DNA of 64,000 bases from Phenylobacterium sp. (GTDB lineage Bacteria > Pseudomonadota > Alphaproteobacteria > Caulobacterales > Caulobacteraceae): the NCBI RefSeq assembly GCF_030681155.1, contig NZ_JAUXXE010000034.1, positions 62,001 through 126,000 on the forward strand, written 5' to 3'. The position numbers and the translations under genes are program-made. The notes beneath the pieces were generated by a model. It did not search any database. It saw only the letters and a program-made list of their open reading frames with translations, and was not told the origin of the DNA. Every line of letters begins with the position of its first letter. The first letter of the stretch is position 1. This document shows positions 8,536 to 16,683 of this stretch, in pieces.

Positions 8536-11500
8536 ATGCGTTCTCGTATGTCTTGGCGTCACGCCATGCTGGCGACCTCGGCGCTCTGCGCCGCTTCTTG
8601 GGCCGGCGCCGCGTCGGCCCAGGCCACCGACGACATGGTCGAAGAGATCGTCGTCGTTGGTTCGCAGATCGAAGGCTCGAAGGTCACGGCGGCTCTCCCC
8701 GTCACCGTGGTTGACCAAGCCCAGCTCGACAACGTGGCCGCCACTTCGGGCGACGACCTGTTCCGCTCCATCCCGCAGATGGGCGATGTGAGCTTCAACT
8801 CGAGCTACTTGCCGAACTCCAGCAACAGCGCCCGCGGCGACGTCGGTTCGGTGAACCTGCGCAACCTCGGTGTCGGCAACACTCTGGTCCTGCTGAACGG
8901 CCGTCGCGTCGTGGCTCACCCGACCAGTCGCGCTGACGAGAACCTGGTTCCGGTTCTGACCTACAACACCAACGCCATTCCGGTCAGCGGCATCAAGCGC
9001 CTGGAAGTCCTGCGTGACGGCGCTGCGGCGCTGTACGGCTCGGACGCTGTGGCGGGCGTGATCAACACTGTGCTGATGGACGACTATGACGGTCTGACCG
9101 TCGAAGCCCAGTACGGCTCGGCCGAAGGCACCAACCTGCGTGAAGGCGAGTTCTCGCTGCAAGCTGGTCGGAACTTCAACGAGGGTCGCGGCAACGTCAC
9201 CCTCTTCGCCAACTACACCAACCGTTCGGCGCTGAAGGCCTGGGACCAGGACTTCACCTCGTCGGTCGACCGGACCTCGCTCTTCGCCGGCACCGACTAC
9301 GCCAGCAACGTGACGCTGGACGACCGCGTGACCTCGACGCCGTGGGGCAGCCTGACCACGCCGTCGTCGTTCGGGATCATCCGTCAGAACGGCGTGGCGC
9401 TGACGACTGCGGCCGGCGCCTTCCACATCCAGCCGACCACCAACGGCGCGTGCGCGAGCATTCTGCCGAACGGCATCTGCCTGGCGACCGGCGCGGCGGC
9501 GACCGGCGCGACGGGCGCCGACCGCAACCTGCGTTTCGACACGGCTGGCACCTTCAACCCGTCGGTCATGCCTGAGCTGGAACGGGTTAACCTGTTCCTG
9601 ACCGGCAAGTACGACCTGACCGAGGACCTGCGGGCGTTCGGCGAGATCGGCTACTACACGGCCACCACCCACGCGGTGCAGACCTCGACGACCAACCTCA
9701 GCGGCCTGCCGATCGCGATCGCGACGACGAACTATTACAATCCCTTCGGCGCGGCGGTTCTGAACGGCCAAGCCAACCCGAACCGCCTGCCTGGCCTGAG
9801 CATCCCGGCCGCCGGCGTTCCGGTGACGATGAGCGCCTACAACTTCGTCGACGTGGGTCCCAACCACGTTGACGTCGAGAACACCCAATGGCGCTTCCTC
9901 GGCGGCCTGAAGGGCGAAAAGTTCGGCTTCAAGTGGGAAAGCGCGCTGCTCTATTCGAAGGCCGAGGTCGAGGACACCTCGGACGGCATCAGCGCGACCC
10001 TGCTGCAGCGCCAGCTCGCGCTGTCGACGCCTGACGCTTACAACCCCTTCAACGGCGGCACGCTCGGCAATCCGAGCATTGGCGACGGAACCCCGAGCTC
10101 GCAGGCGGCGATCGACGCCATCCGCGTCAAGACCGTGCGCAAGAGCACCAGCTCGCTGGCCCTGGCCGATTTCAAGGTCTCCAAGGTCGACCTGTTCGCG
10201 GTTCCGGCGGGTGACATCGGCTTCGCCGCCGGCGTCGAGTACCGCCGCGAAACCCAGAAGGACGACCGTGACGCGCGCCTGGACGGCACGATCAAGTTCA
10301 CCAACTCGGTCACCGGCGTCACCTACGAGAACGACCTGATCGGTTCCAGCGCTTCGCCGGACACCAAGGGCGCGCGCAACGTCACCTCGCTCTACGCCGA
10401 GCTCGCCATCCCGGTCATCTCGCCGGATATGGAAATTCCGTTCATCTACAACCTCGAAGCCCAGCTCGCTGGCCGCTACGAGAACTTCAGCGATGTCGGC
10501 GACGTCGCCAAGCCGAAGGTCGCCGTGGCCTGGGACATCTATGATGGCCTGCGCTTCCGCGGTTCGTGGGCCCAGGGCTTCAAGGCTCCGAACCTGGAGC
10601 AGGTGAACGCCACCCTGGTCACGCGTTCGAACAATCGTCGTGACTGGTACCGCTGCGAGGCTGACCGCCGCGCCGGCCGTATCGCCAGCCTGCAGGCGTG
10701 CGCCCAGCCCTCGACCCTCGAGCGCCGTTCGGGCAACTCCGAGCTGAAGCCGGAAGAGTCGGAAACCTGGGGCCTGGGCGTCGTCTATCAACCGCACTTC
10801 GTGCCGGAAGAATTCGGTCGCTTCACCTTCACCGTCGACTACTGGCGTGTGAAGCAAGAGGGGATCGTCGGCCTGTTCGGCGGCGGCAACGCCATCACCG
10901 CCGACTATCTGGCTCGCTTGAACGGTTCGTCCTACGCCGACGTGGTTCGCGCCGCGCCGACCGCTGACGACATCGCCGCCTTCCAAGGTACGGGTCTGGC
11001 CCCGGTTGGCCAGATCCTCTACATCGCCGACCAATACCAGAACCTGCTGCCGCAAGAGGCGCGCGGCCTGGACATCGGCGTGATGTGGAGCCTGCGCGGC
11101 ACTCAGTACGGCGACTTCAGCGTCAACTTCAACGCCGCCCACCTGATGAAGTTCTACCGCTCGCCTTCGCCGGGCGTGGCCGAACTGGTCGCCGCCCAAG
11201 CGGCCGGCCAGCTCGACCCGTCGATCTTCATCGGCGGCGGCGGCGACCTGATCCGTCAGAACGGCCGTCCGGAATGGAAGTGGTCCGCCTCGGCGACCTG
11301 GAACTACGAGCAATGGACCGTCGGCGCCTTCACCCAGTACATCGGTGACGTCGAAGACACCCAGCTCCTCGACGCCGAAGGCGACGCCTGGATCATCGAC
11401 TCGCAACTGACCGCGAACATGTACGGCCAGTACGAGTTCACCGAAGGCCTGGCGGCCAATACCCGCCTGCGCGTCGGGGTTCGCAACCTGACCGACGAGA

Positions 11501-11589
11501 AGCCGCCGTTGTCCTCGGACGGCTATCTGGGCGAGCTCTACCAGCCCTACAGCCGCTACTGGTACGTCAGCGTCCGCAAGTCCTTCTAA
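8536..11589 (+). CDS. TonB-dependent outer-membrane receptor, large (about 1017 aa)
   Basis: ATG 8536 is chosen over the adjacent TTG because AGGGG sits 10 nt upstream and a signal peptide follows (MRSRMSWRHAML, cleavage after GAASAQA). A TonB-box-like segment EEIVVVGSQI is at residues about 36-45. The plug domain (about 45-180) has VNLRNLGVGNTLVLLNGRR and the conserved LEVLRDGAAALYGSDAVAGVIN. The rest is a long beta-barrel with the Caulobacteraceae-type C-terminal strand YWYVSVRKSF. It imports a large substrate with energy from TonB-ExbBD. Its place between an M14 peptidase and gamma-glutamyltransferase suggests a peptide-like ligand (inference). Codon use is strongly biased to preferred codons, suggesting high expression. 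Confidence 0.95.
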   Translation: MRSRMSWRHAMLATSALCAASWAGAASAQATDDMVEEIVVVGSQIEGSKVTAALPVTVVDQAQLDNVAATSGDDLFRSIPQMGDVSFNSSYLPNSSNSARGDVGSVNLRNLGVGNTLVLLNGRRVVAHPTSRADENLVPVLTYNTNAIPVSGIKRLEVLRDGAAALYGSDAVAGVINTVLMDDYDGLTVEAQYGSAEGTNLREGEFSLQAGRNFNEGRGNVTLFANYTNRSALKAWDQDFTSSVDRTSLFAGTDYASNVTLDDRVTSTPWGSLTTPSSFGIIRQNGVALTTAAGAFHIQPTTNGACASILPNGICLATGAAATGATGADRNLRFDTAGTFNPSVMPELERVNLFLTGKYDLTEDLRAFGEIGYYTATTHAVQTSTTNLSGLPIAIATTNYYNPFGAAVLNGQANPNRLPGLSIPAAGVPVTMSAYNFVDVGPNHVDVENTQWRFLGGLKGEKFGFKWESALLYSKAEVEDTSDGISATLLQRQLALSTPDAYNPFNGGTLGNPSIGDGTPSSQAAIDAIRVKTVRKSTSSLALADFKVSKVDLFAVPAGDIGFAAGVEYRRETQKDDRDARLDGTIKFTNSVTGVTYENDLIGSSASPDTKGARNVTSLYAELAIPVISPDMEIPFIYNLEAQLAGRYENFSDVGDVAKPKVAVAWDIYDGLRFRGSWAQGFKAPNLEQVNATLVTRSNNRRDWYRCEADRRAGRIASLQACAQPSTLERRSGNSELKPEESETWGLGVVYQPHFVPEEFGRFTFTVDYWRVKQEGIVGLFGGGNAITADYLARLNGSSYADVVRAAPTADDIAAFQGTGLAPVGQILYIADQYQNLLPQEARGLDIGVMWSLRGTQYGDFSVNFNAAHLMKFYRSPSPGVAELVAAQAAGQLDPSIFIGGGGDLIRQNGRPEWKWSASATWNYEQWTVGAFTQYIGDVEDTQLLDAEGDAWIIDSQLTANMYGQYEFTEGLAANTRLRVGVRNLTDEKPPLSSDGYLGELYQPYSRYWYVSVRKSF

Positions 11590-11600
11590 GGACCTGCATC

Positions 11601-11626
11601 CCGGCCGGCCCAGCGGGGCCGGCCGG
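11601..11626 (+). terminator. GC-rich 11-bp hairpin after the TonB receptor
   Basis: CCGGCCGGCCC (11601-11611) and GGGCCGGCCGG (11616-11626) form a perfect stem with a 4-nt loop, 11 bases after the receptor stop. There is no clear T-run, so it may act as an mRNA 3' stabiliser or a weak terminator that still allows reading into ggt. Confidence 0.6.
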
Positions 11627-11718
11627 TTCGCGGTGGGAGCGTCGACGTCGGCGCGTCGCTCCCAGGCCGCCTCTGCCCCCATCCTCGCCGTTCGACATGA
11701 TCGCCAGGAGGACACGGC

Positions 11719-13491
11719 ATGAACCCCGTACGCCGCACATCCCATTCCATTGGCCGTCTGGCCCTCGTCTCGGCCCTAGTGGTCGGACTGCAAGGGCCGC
11801 TGGCCGCCAGCGCCTTTGCGCAGGAGGCGGTCGCCCCCGCACGCGGCGTCGCCACCGGCGGCGATCTGGTCGGCTACAATTCCATCCATCACCCCGCGAT
11901 CGGCCGCGACGGCATGGTCGTGGCCCAGAGCAAGATCGCCGCGCGCATCGGCGCCGAGATCCTGCGCAAGGGCGGCAACGCCGTGGACGCCGCGGTGGCG
12001 GTCGGCATCGCCGAGACCATGACCTTGCCGCGCGCCGGCAATGTGGGCGGCGGCGGCTACATGCTGGTCTATGACGCGACTACCAAGAAGACCGTCGCCA
12101 TCGAGTACTATGGCCAGGCGCCGAACGCGGTGACGCCGGATCTGCTTCTGGGCCAAGACGGCAAGTTGTCGGAAGCCAAGGTGATGTCCTTCAAGGGCGT
12201 CACCATCCCGGGCACAGTGGCCGGGCTCTATGAGGCTCACAAGCGCTTCGGCAAACTGCCGTGGAAGCAACTGATCCAGCCGACCATCGACCTGGCCTCC
12301 AAGGGCATGGTCATGACCGATGACGAGGCCGTAACCCTGGCCGAGCGTCGCCAGGCGCTGGGCAAGGACCCCGGCGCGCTGAAGGTGTTCTACAAGCCTG
12401 ACGGCTCGACCTACGGGCCGGGGGAGACGTTCCGGAACAAGGATCTTGTCTGGACCCTGAAGCAGATCCAGGCGCGCGGCGCCGACGGCTTCTATCGCGG
12501 GCCGGTGGCCGAGCGGCTGGTGGCCGGTGTCCAGGCCGGCGGCGGCGTGATGACGCTCGAAGACCTTGCCGGCTATCGGGCCAATGTCATGGAGCCCATC
12601 TGGTCGGACTATCGCGGTCTGAAGATCGCCTACATGTCCCCGACTTCGGCGGCCTCCAGCGTGGCCGAGGTGATGAACATCCTCGAGCAATTCCCGATGC
12701 AGTCCTATGGTTGGGGGAACGTGCAAAGCATGCACGTCATCTCCGAGGCGCTGAAGATCGGGGCGGTCGATCGCCGCTATTCCGGCGGCGGCCCGCAGTG
12801 GAAGACGCCGGCGATCGGCCTTGCCAGCAAGGCTTTCGCCAAGGAGCGGGCCAAGCTGATCTCGATGGACAAATCGCTCGACGCCGCCAGCCTGCCGCCG
12901 CTCGATCCGCGTCCCTATGAGAGCCCGGACACCACCCACTATTCGGTGGCTGACAAGTTCGGCAACGTGGTCACCAACACCTATACGCTCAGCTCGTCGT
13001 ACGGGGCCCATGTGGTGGCGCCGGGCACCGGCTTCCTGCTGAACAACTCCTTGGCCAACTTCGATTGGGCCGGTTACAGCCAGAACCCTGCCAACAAGCC
13101 TGAGCCCGGCAAGCGCGCACAATCCACGATCTCGCCGATCCTGGTGTTCAAGGACGACAAGCCGTGGCTGGCGACCGGCACGCCCGGCGGCGGCACCATC
13201 ATCTCGACCATGGTCCAGGTGCTGGTCAATGTGATCGACCACGGTCTGAACATCTCCGAAGCCGTGCAGCGCCCGCGCATCTCACAGGGCGGGCCCGACG
13301 CGCCGATCCAGCTTGAGGAATCGATCCCGGAGGATCTCGTGGCCGGGCTGCGGGCCAAGGGCCACGTCGTCCAGCGCTCGCAGATCATCGGCAGCACCCA
13401 GTCGATCATGATCGGGCCTGACGGGGTCTTCTACGGCGCGGCCGATACGCGCCGCCCTGACGCCGAGGCTGTCGGGGTTCGGGTCTTCTAG
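11719..13491 (+). CDS. ggt: Gamma-glutamyltransferase (glutathione hydrolase)
   Basis: 590 residues, preceded by AGGAGG at a good distance from ATG 11719. A signal peptide ends near ASAFAQ. The GGT fold is clear: the large-subunit motif RAGNVGGGGYML, the autoprocessing site with the N-terminal nucleophile Thr405 in DTTHYSVADKFG, and the oxyanion/substrate loop ATGTPGGGTII. The proenzyme cleaves itself before Thr405 into two subunits in the periplasm, then hydrolyses or transfers the gamma-glutamyl group of glutathione and related peptides. It is the last gene of the exported set with the amidohydrolase, the M14 peptidase and the TonB receptor, which fits scavenging of gamma-glutamyl peptides. 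Confidence 0.96.
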   Translation: MNPVRRTSHSIGRLALVSALVVGLQGPLAASAFAQEAVAPARGVATGGDLVGYNSIHHPAIGRDGMVVAQSKIAARIGAEILRKGGNAVDAAVAVGIAETMTLPRAGNVGGGGYMLVYDATTKKTVAIEYYGQAPNAVTPDLLLGQDGKLSEAKVMSFKGVTIPGTVAGLYEAHKRFGKLPWKQLIQPTIDLASKGMVMTDDEAVTLAERRQALGKDPGALKVFYKPDGSTYGPGETFRNKDLVWTLKQIQARGADGFYRGPVAERLVAGVQAGGGVMTLEDLAGYRANVMEPIWSDYRGLKIAYMSPTSAASSVAEVMNILEQFPMQSYGWGNVQSMHVISEALKIGAVDRRYSGGGPQWKTPAIGLASKAFAKERAKLISMDKSLDAASLPPLDPRPYESPDTTHYSVADKFGNVVTNTYTLSSSYGAHVVAPGTGFLLNNSLANFDWAGYSQNPANKPEPGKRAQSTISPILVFKDDKPWLATGTPGGGTIISTMVQVLVNVIDHGLNISEAVQRPRISQGGPDAPIQLEESIPEDLVAGLRAKGHVVQRSQIIGSTQSIMIGPDGVFYGAADTRRPDAEAVGVRVF

Positions 13492-13497
13492 TCGCCA

Positions 13498-13555
13498 GCC
13501 TCCCGCCTCGCCGCCTCATCGCCCGTGACAACGCGGCGAGGCGGCGAGGGGAGGC
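13498..13555 (+). terminator. Long GC hairpin after ggt
   Basis: GCCTCCC followed by CTCGCCGCCTC on the 5' side pairs with the reverse complement at 13538-13555, with a 2-nt bulge and an 18-nt loop. It begins 6 bases after the ggt stop codon. No T-run follows, so it is a probable Rho-assisted terminator or 3' end stabiliser. Confidence 0.5.
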
Positions 13556-13631
13556 TGTTCAACGCCTCCGATGTGCATGCCGCGCGGCCTACGCTTAGCA
13601 ACCGCCGAACAAATACATTGGAGCGTTGCGT

Positions 13632-13856
13632 ATGAAGCTGTGGGGCCAGATCTCGGTCGAGTTGAACGTCGGCGACTATGTCGAGGCCGCCGATCATCAA
13701 AAGCGCCTGGAGGATATTCTCCAACAGGTGCGGGCCGCCTACCCGGAGGCGACGCTGGCCATGCGCGAGCGGCGGCAACGGCGTCCGACCCCGGCCGTGC
13801 GACCTGCGCCGCCCAACATCGCGACGGGGCGGCTCAACGCCTACGCCGAATCCTGA
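13632..13856 (+). CDS. Small conserved protein of unknown function
   Basis: 74 residues from ATG 13632 (MKLWGQISVELNVGD). An upstream in-frame TTG would add two residues. The first half is predicted to mix beta and helix (DYVEAADHQKRLEDILQQVRAAYPEA); the second half is Arg- and Pro-rich and basic. I do not recognise a named family. It ends 5 nt before the MarR-like gene start, so the two are very likely one operon. A role as a partner or target of that regulator is possible but only inferred. Confidence 0.7.
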   Translation: MKLWGQISVELNVGDYVEAADHQKRLEDILQQVRAAYPEATLAMRERRQRRPTPAVRPAPPNIATGRLNAYAES

Positions 13857-13861
13857 CGGCC

Positions 13862-14221
13862 ATGCGTCCGAAGGATTCGCTGCTTCAGGCCCTGTCGCTG
13901 TTCCGAGGGCTCAATCCGACCATCACCGTCAATGAGATCATCAGCTTCCTCTACACCTGCGAGAACGAGGGGCTGAGCGTCCAGGAACTCGCCTTCGTGT
14001 CCCAGATGACCGAGCCGACCGCCTCGCGCAGCATCCGCTCATTTGGCCGGGAGGGGGCAGAGTGGGCCCGCGCCCCGGCCTGCGGGTTGGTCGAGGCCTT
14101 CATGAACCCCCGGGACGCCCGCAGCCGGGTGTTGCACCTGACGCCGGCCGGGGTCGCGATGCGTGAGCGCCTGGATGAGATCATCCGCCAGGGTGTTCGC
14201 ATCGCGCCTGAGGCAGGTTGA
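13862..14221 (+). CDS. MarR-like winged-helix regulator
   Basis: 119 residues from ATG 13862. The order of elements is that of a winged helix: a helix-turn-helix around LSVQELAFVSQMTEPTASRS with recognition helix EPTASRSIRSFG, then a wing with DARSRVLHLTPAG, then a final helix AMRERLDEIIRQG. This pattern (DPRDxRxxxLxLTxxG) is typical of MarR. It is shorter than usual MarR proteins (about 140-150), with a reduced N-terminal dimerisation helix. It probably binds DNA as a dimer. Targets are unknown; the small protein in the same operon is the nearest candidate. Confidence 0.75.
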   Translation: MRPKDSLLQALSLFRGLNPTITVNEIISFLYTCENEGLSVQELAFVSQMTEPTASRSIRSFGREGAEWARAPACGLVEAFMNPRDARSRVLHLTPAGVAMRERLDEIIRQGVRIAPEAG

Positions 14222-14366
14222 GCGATCCGGTTTCATCTATGGAATGGGATTGCTCGCCTGCTCCTATCGCGATTGGACGCTCATTCATCGCGGTTCGTCG
14301 CGAAAGCGATGACGGGTTGGCGACGGCGCGCCCATGGTCCTCTCAATTTCAAGAGGGGAGGCGAGG

Positions 14367-14831
14367 ATGGAGCTGCAGCTCGATCGCTTGGACATGCGGA
14401 TCCTGTCGGCGCTGCAAGAGTGCAACCAGACCAGCGCCCATGAGCTCGCCGACCGGGTCCCGCTGTCGGCGTCGGCGATCCAGCGGCGGATTCGCTCCTA
14501 TCGCCACAACGGGGTGATCACCGCCGACGTGTCGGTGCTCAATCCCAAGATCACGGGGGAGCATCTGTCGGTCGTCCTGTTGATCCAACTGGCGCAGCAG
14601 GGGCCGGCCCAACTGTCGGATCTGCGGGTGCGGCTGGGCAGGTCGCCGCACGTGCAGGTGATGATGGAGATCGCCGGGTCCCACGACCTGATGTGCATCA
14701 CCATGTTCGAGAGCATGGAGAGCTTCAACGCCTTCGCCGACGCCGAGATCGCCGGCCACCCATCGGTCGGGCGTTACGAGACCATCTTCGTGCGGCGGCG
14801 GGTGAAGTTCGGGGCGGCCGTCCCGCTCTAG
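14367..14831 (+). CDS. Lrp/AsnC-family transcriptional regulator
   Basis: 154 residues. ATG 14367 is chosen because GGGGAGG is about 6 nt upstream and the protein then starts with the family pattern LDRLDMRILSALQE. Residues 5-60 form the Lrp/AsnC HTH (ADRVPLSASAIQRRIRSYRHNGVI). Residues about 65-150 form the RAM/AsnC ligand-binding domain (VVLLIQLAQQ, VMMEIAGSHDLMC, ETIFVRRRVKFGAAVPL). Such proteins sense amino acids and often control a nearby transporter or catabolic gene. The target is not evident here. The gene ends in a CTAG sequence shared with the stop of the convergent tetR-type gene. Confidence 0.92.
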   Translation: MELQLDRLDMRILSALQECNQTSAHELADRVPLSASAIQRRIRSYRHNGVITADVSVLNPKITGEHLSVVLLIQLAQQGPAQLSDLRVRLGRSPHVQVMMEIAGSHDLMCITMFESMESFNAFADAEIAGHPSVGRYETIFVRRRVKFGAAVPL

Positions 14832-15427
14832 GGTTCCACCGCCGCCTGCAGCACCTTGGCGAGGCGGCTGCGCAGGCTGGCCCGGCCTTCCTCGTCCAGG
14901 TCGTGGTCGGAAGTGATCGCCTGGGACATGCAGACGCCCATGATCAGGTCGCCCGCCAACCGGGCGCGCACGTCGGCCTGGGGCCCGCCCAGCCAGGCGG
15001 CGAAGGGGTCGTGAAAATGGGTGCGCATCGAGCGACGTAGCGGCTCGGCCGCGGCGAGCGACGAGGCCGAGCGCAGCATGATGAGCAGATACTCGACGCC
15101 CTGATCGACGTCGCGATCGTCGAGTATCTTGGTGGCGACACGCGTGCCGAAGTCGCTGAGCGTGCCCTCGAACAGGTCCGAGGCGTCGGGCGCGCAATTC
15201 AGCACCTCGACGAAGAGCTCTTCTTTCGAGCCGAAGTAGCGGGACACCAGGGCGGCGTCGACCTTCGCGTCGGCTGCGATTTCGCGCAGGCTCGCGCCGT
15301 CATAACCTTCCTTCGCGAAACGGTTATGTGCCGCGTCCAGAATGGCTTGCCGTGTCGCGGCTGCATTACGCGTGCGGCTCGGGGCCGGTAGCTCCACCAT
15401 TTCTTCTCGTTCCACCCTTGTTGTCAT
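14828..15427 (-). CDS. TetR/AcrR-family repressor of the RND efflux operon
   Basis: 199 residues; an internal ATG at 15400 (MVELPAPSRT) is an alternative start. The N-terminal HTH is clear: TRQAILDAAHNRFAKEGYDG, then ASLREIAADAKVDAALVSRYFGSKEEL. The C-terminal half is the usual helical ligand-binding and dimerisation part. The gene is divergent from the adaptor gene of a tripartite RND pump 86 bp away, the classic arrangement for a local pump repressor that is released by a pump substrate. Two near-identical 16-bp repeats in the gap are likely operators; the first overlaps this gene's upstream start codon, so autorepression is likely (inference). Confidence 0.92.
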   Translation of the reverse strand: MTTRVEREEMVELPAPSRTRNAAATRQAILDAAHNRFAKEGYDGASLREIAADAKVDAALVSRYFGSKEELFVEVLNCAPDASDLFEGTLSDFGTRVATKILDDRDVDQGVEYLLIMLRSASSLAAAEPLRRSMRTHFHDPFAAWLGGPQADVRARLAGDLIMGVCMSQAITSDHDLDEEGRASLRSRLAKVLQAAVEP

Positions 15428-15438
15428 CGACTGTTGAC
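15423..15438. promoter_or_regulatory. Operator-like repeat 1 (GTCATCGACTGTTGAC)
   Basis: This 16-bp element differs by one base from the copy at 15464-15479. Its core TCGAC-T-GTTGA is a near-perfect odd palindrome. It overlaps the -35 box of the pump promoter and the upstream start codon of the TetR gene, so a bound repressor would block both. Confidence 0.65.
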
Positions 15439-15462
15439 ATATGTAGGGGGTGTGGCTGTAAA
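15434..15462 (+). promoter_or_regulatory. Promoter of the RND efflux operon
   Basis: TTGACA (15434-15439) and TGTAAA (15457-15462) are separated by 17 bp, a good sigma-70-type arrangement. It lies 51 bp before the adaptor gene start and is bracketed by the two operator-like repeats. Confidence 0.6.
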
Positions 15463-15463
15463 A

Positions 15464-15479
15464 GTCATCAACTGTTGAC
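15464..15479. promoter_or_regulatory. Operator-like repeat 2 (GTCATCAACTGTTGAC)
   Basis: Second copy of the 16-bp element, starting 41 bp (about four helical turns) after the first. The core TCAAC-T-GTTGA is a perfect odd palindrome. It begins just after the -10 box, where a TetR dimer would block promoter clearance. Confidence 0.65.
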
Positions 15480-15513
15480 TTGGGCGCCTCCCCGCGCCCG
15501 GCTGGGATAATTT

Positions 15514-16659
15514 ATGCGCAAGTTTCTCGCGCCGTTCGTCGCAACGGCTGCTGCTGCAATGGTTTTGACCGCTTGCAGCAAGACCGAAGGCCCCCCGCAG
15601 ATGCCTCCGCCGCAGGTTTCTGTGGCGACTCCCCTGAGGCAGTCTGTTGTTGATTGGGATGATTTCACCGGCCGCTTCGAGGCTCCGGAGCGCGTCGACG
15701 TGCGCGCTCGGGCCGGCGGCTACCTGCAAAGCGCGAACTTCCGCGAGGGCCAGTTCGTCCAGAAGGGACAGCTGTTGTTCCAACTGGATCCGCGCCCCGC
15801 GCAGGCCCAGCTCTCCGCCGCCCGCGCCCAGGCCCAACTCGCCTCCAGCGATCTGGCCCGGGCCGAAAGCCTGCTGAAGGTCCAGGCCATCAGCCGCGAA
15901 GAATACGACAGCAAGCGCGCGGCCAACGAGGTCGCCCAGGCGAGCGTTCGCGCTCGCGAGCTTGATCTCGAGTTCACCCGCGTGACCGCGCCGGTTTCCG
16001 GCGTCGTCTCCGACCGCCGCGTCGACCCGGGTAACGTGATCTCGGGCGGCGGCTCCGGCGCCGACGTCCTGACCACCATCGTCTCGACCACCCCGATCCA
16101 CTTCGTGTTCGACGCTTCGGAAGCCCAGTTCCTGAAGAACCAACGCGACGCCGGAAAGGGCGGCAAGGTCCAGATCCGTCTTCAAGACGAGAGCGACTAT
16201 CGCTGGACCGGCCAGGTCGACTTCACCGACAACACGCTCGACAACGCCTCCGGCGCAGTGCGCATGCGCGCCGTCGTGGCCAACCCCAACGGCTTCCTGA
16301 AGCCCGGGATGTTCGGCAAGGCGAAGGTCGAGGGCGGTCAAGCATATGAGGCGTTGTTGGTGCCGGAGGACGCTATCGTCCCCGATGGCGCCCGCAAGGC
16401 GGTCAATGTCGTCTCTCCCGACGGCACGGTCACTCTGAAGCCCGTGACGCTGGGCCCGCTCAGCCAGGGCCTGCGGGTCATCCGCACCGGCGTCAGCGCC
16501 AATGACAAGATCATCGTCAACGGCACCGCCCGGATGATGATGCCGGGTCAGAAGGTGAAGGCGACGCAGGTCAAGATCACGCCCAGGGCCGCGGCCGAAC
16601 GCACGACGACTGTCACCATTCCCGTGGCCTCCAGCGCCACCCCCGCCGGCGCTCAGTAG
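15514..16659 (+). CDS. RND efflux periplasmic adaptor (membrane fusion lipoprotein)
   Basis: 381 residues. The leader ends in a lipobox LTAC near residue 21, so the protein is lipid-anchored to the inner membrane. Domains follow the AcrA/MexA order: barrel-sandwich hybrid halves (about 50-75 and 160-200, with VRARAGGYLQSANFREGQ and VTAPVSGVVSDRRVDPGN), an alpha-hairpin between them (about 95-155), a beta-barrel (about 205-285) and a membrane-proximal domain (about 290-365). It links the RND pump to the outer-membrane channel. It is the first gene of a three-gene operon and is followed after 24 nt by the permease gene. Confidence 0.95.
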   Translation: MRKFLAPFVATAAAAMVLTACSKTEGPPQMPPPQVSVATPLRQSVVDWDDFTGRFEAPERVDVRARAGGYLQSANFREGQFVQKGQLLFQLDPRPAQAQLSAARAQAQLASSDLARAESLLKVQAISREEYDSKRAANEVAQASVRARELDLEFTRVTAPVSGVVSDRRVDPGNVISGGGSGADVLTTIVSTTPIHFVFDASEAQFLKNQRDAGKGGKVQIRLQDESDYRWTGQVDFTDNTLDNASGAVRMRAVVANPNGFLKPGMFGKAKVEGGQAYEALLVPEDAIVPDGARKAVNVVSPDGTVTLKPVTLGPLSQGLRVIRTGVSANDKIIVNGTARMMMPGQKVKATQVKITPRAAAERTTTVTIPVASSATPAGAQ

Positions 16660-16683
16660 CGCCAGGCAACGGGACAGGACCCA

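Noticed and set aside
8410-11745. Long open frame antisense to the TonB receptor
   Set aside because: It is a by-product of strong codon bias in GC-rich DNA. The translation is low-complexity (Arg, Val, Asp, Gln) with no known motif, while the plus strand has a complete receptor.
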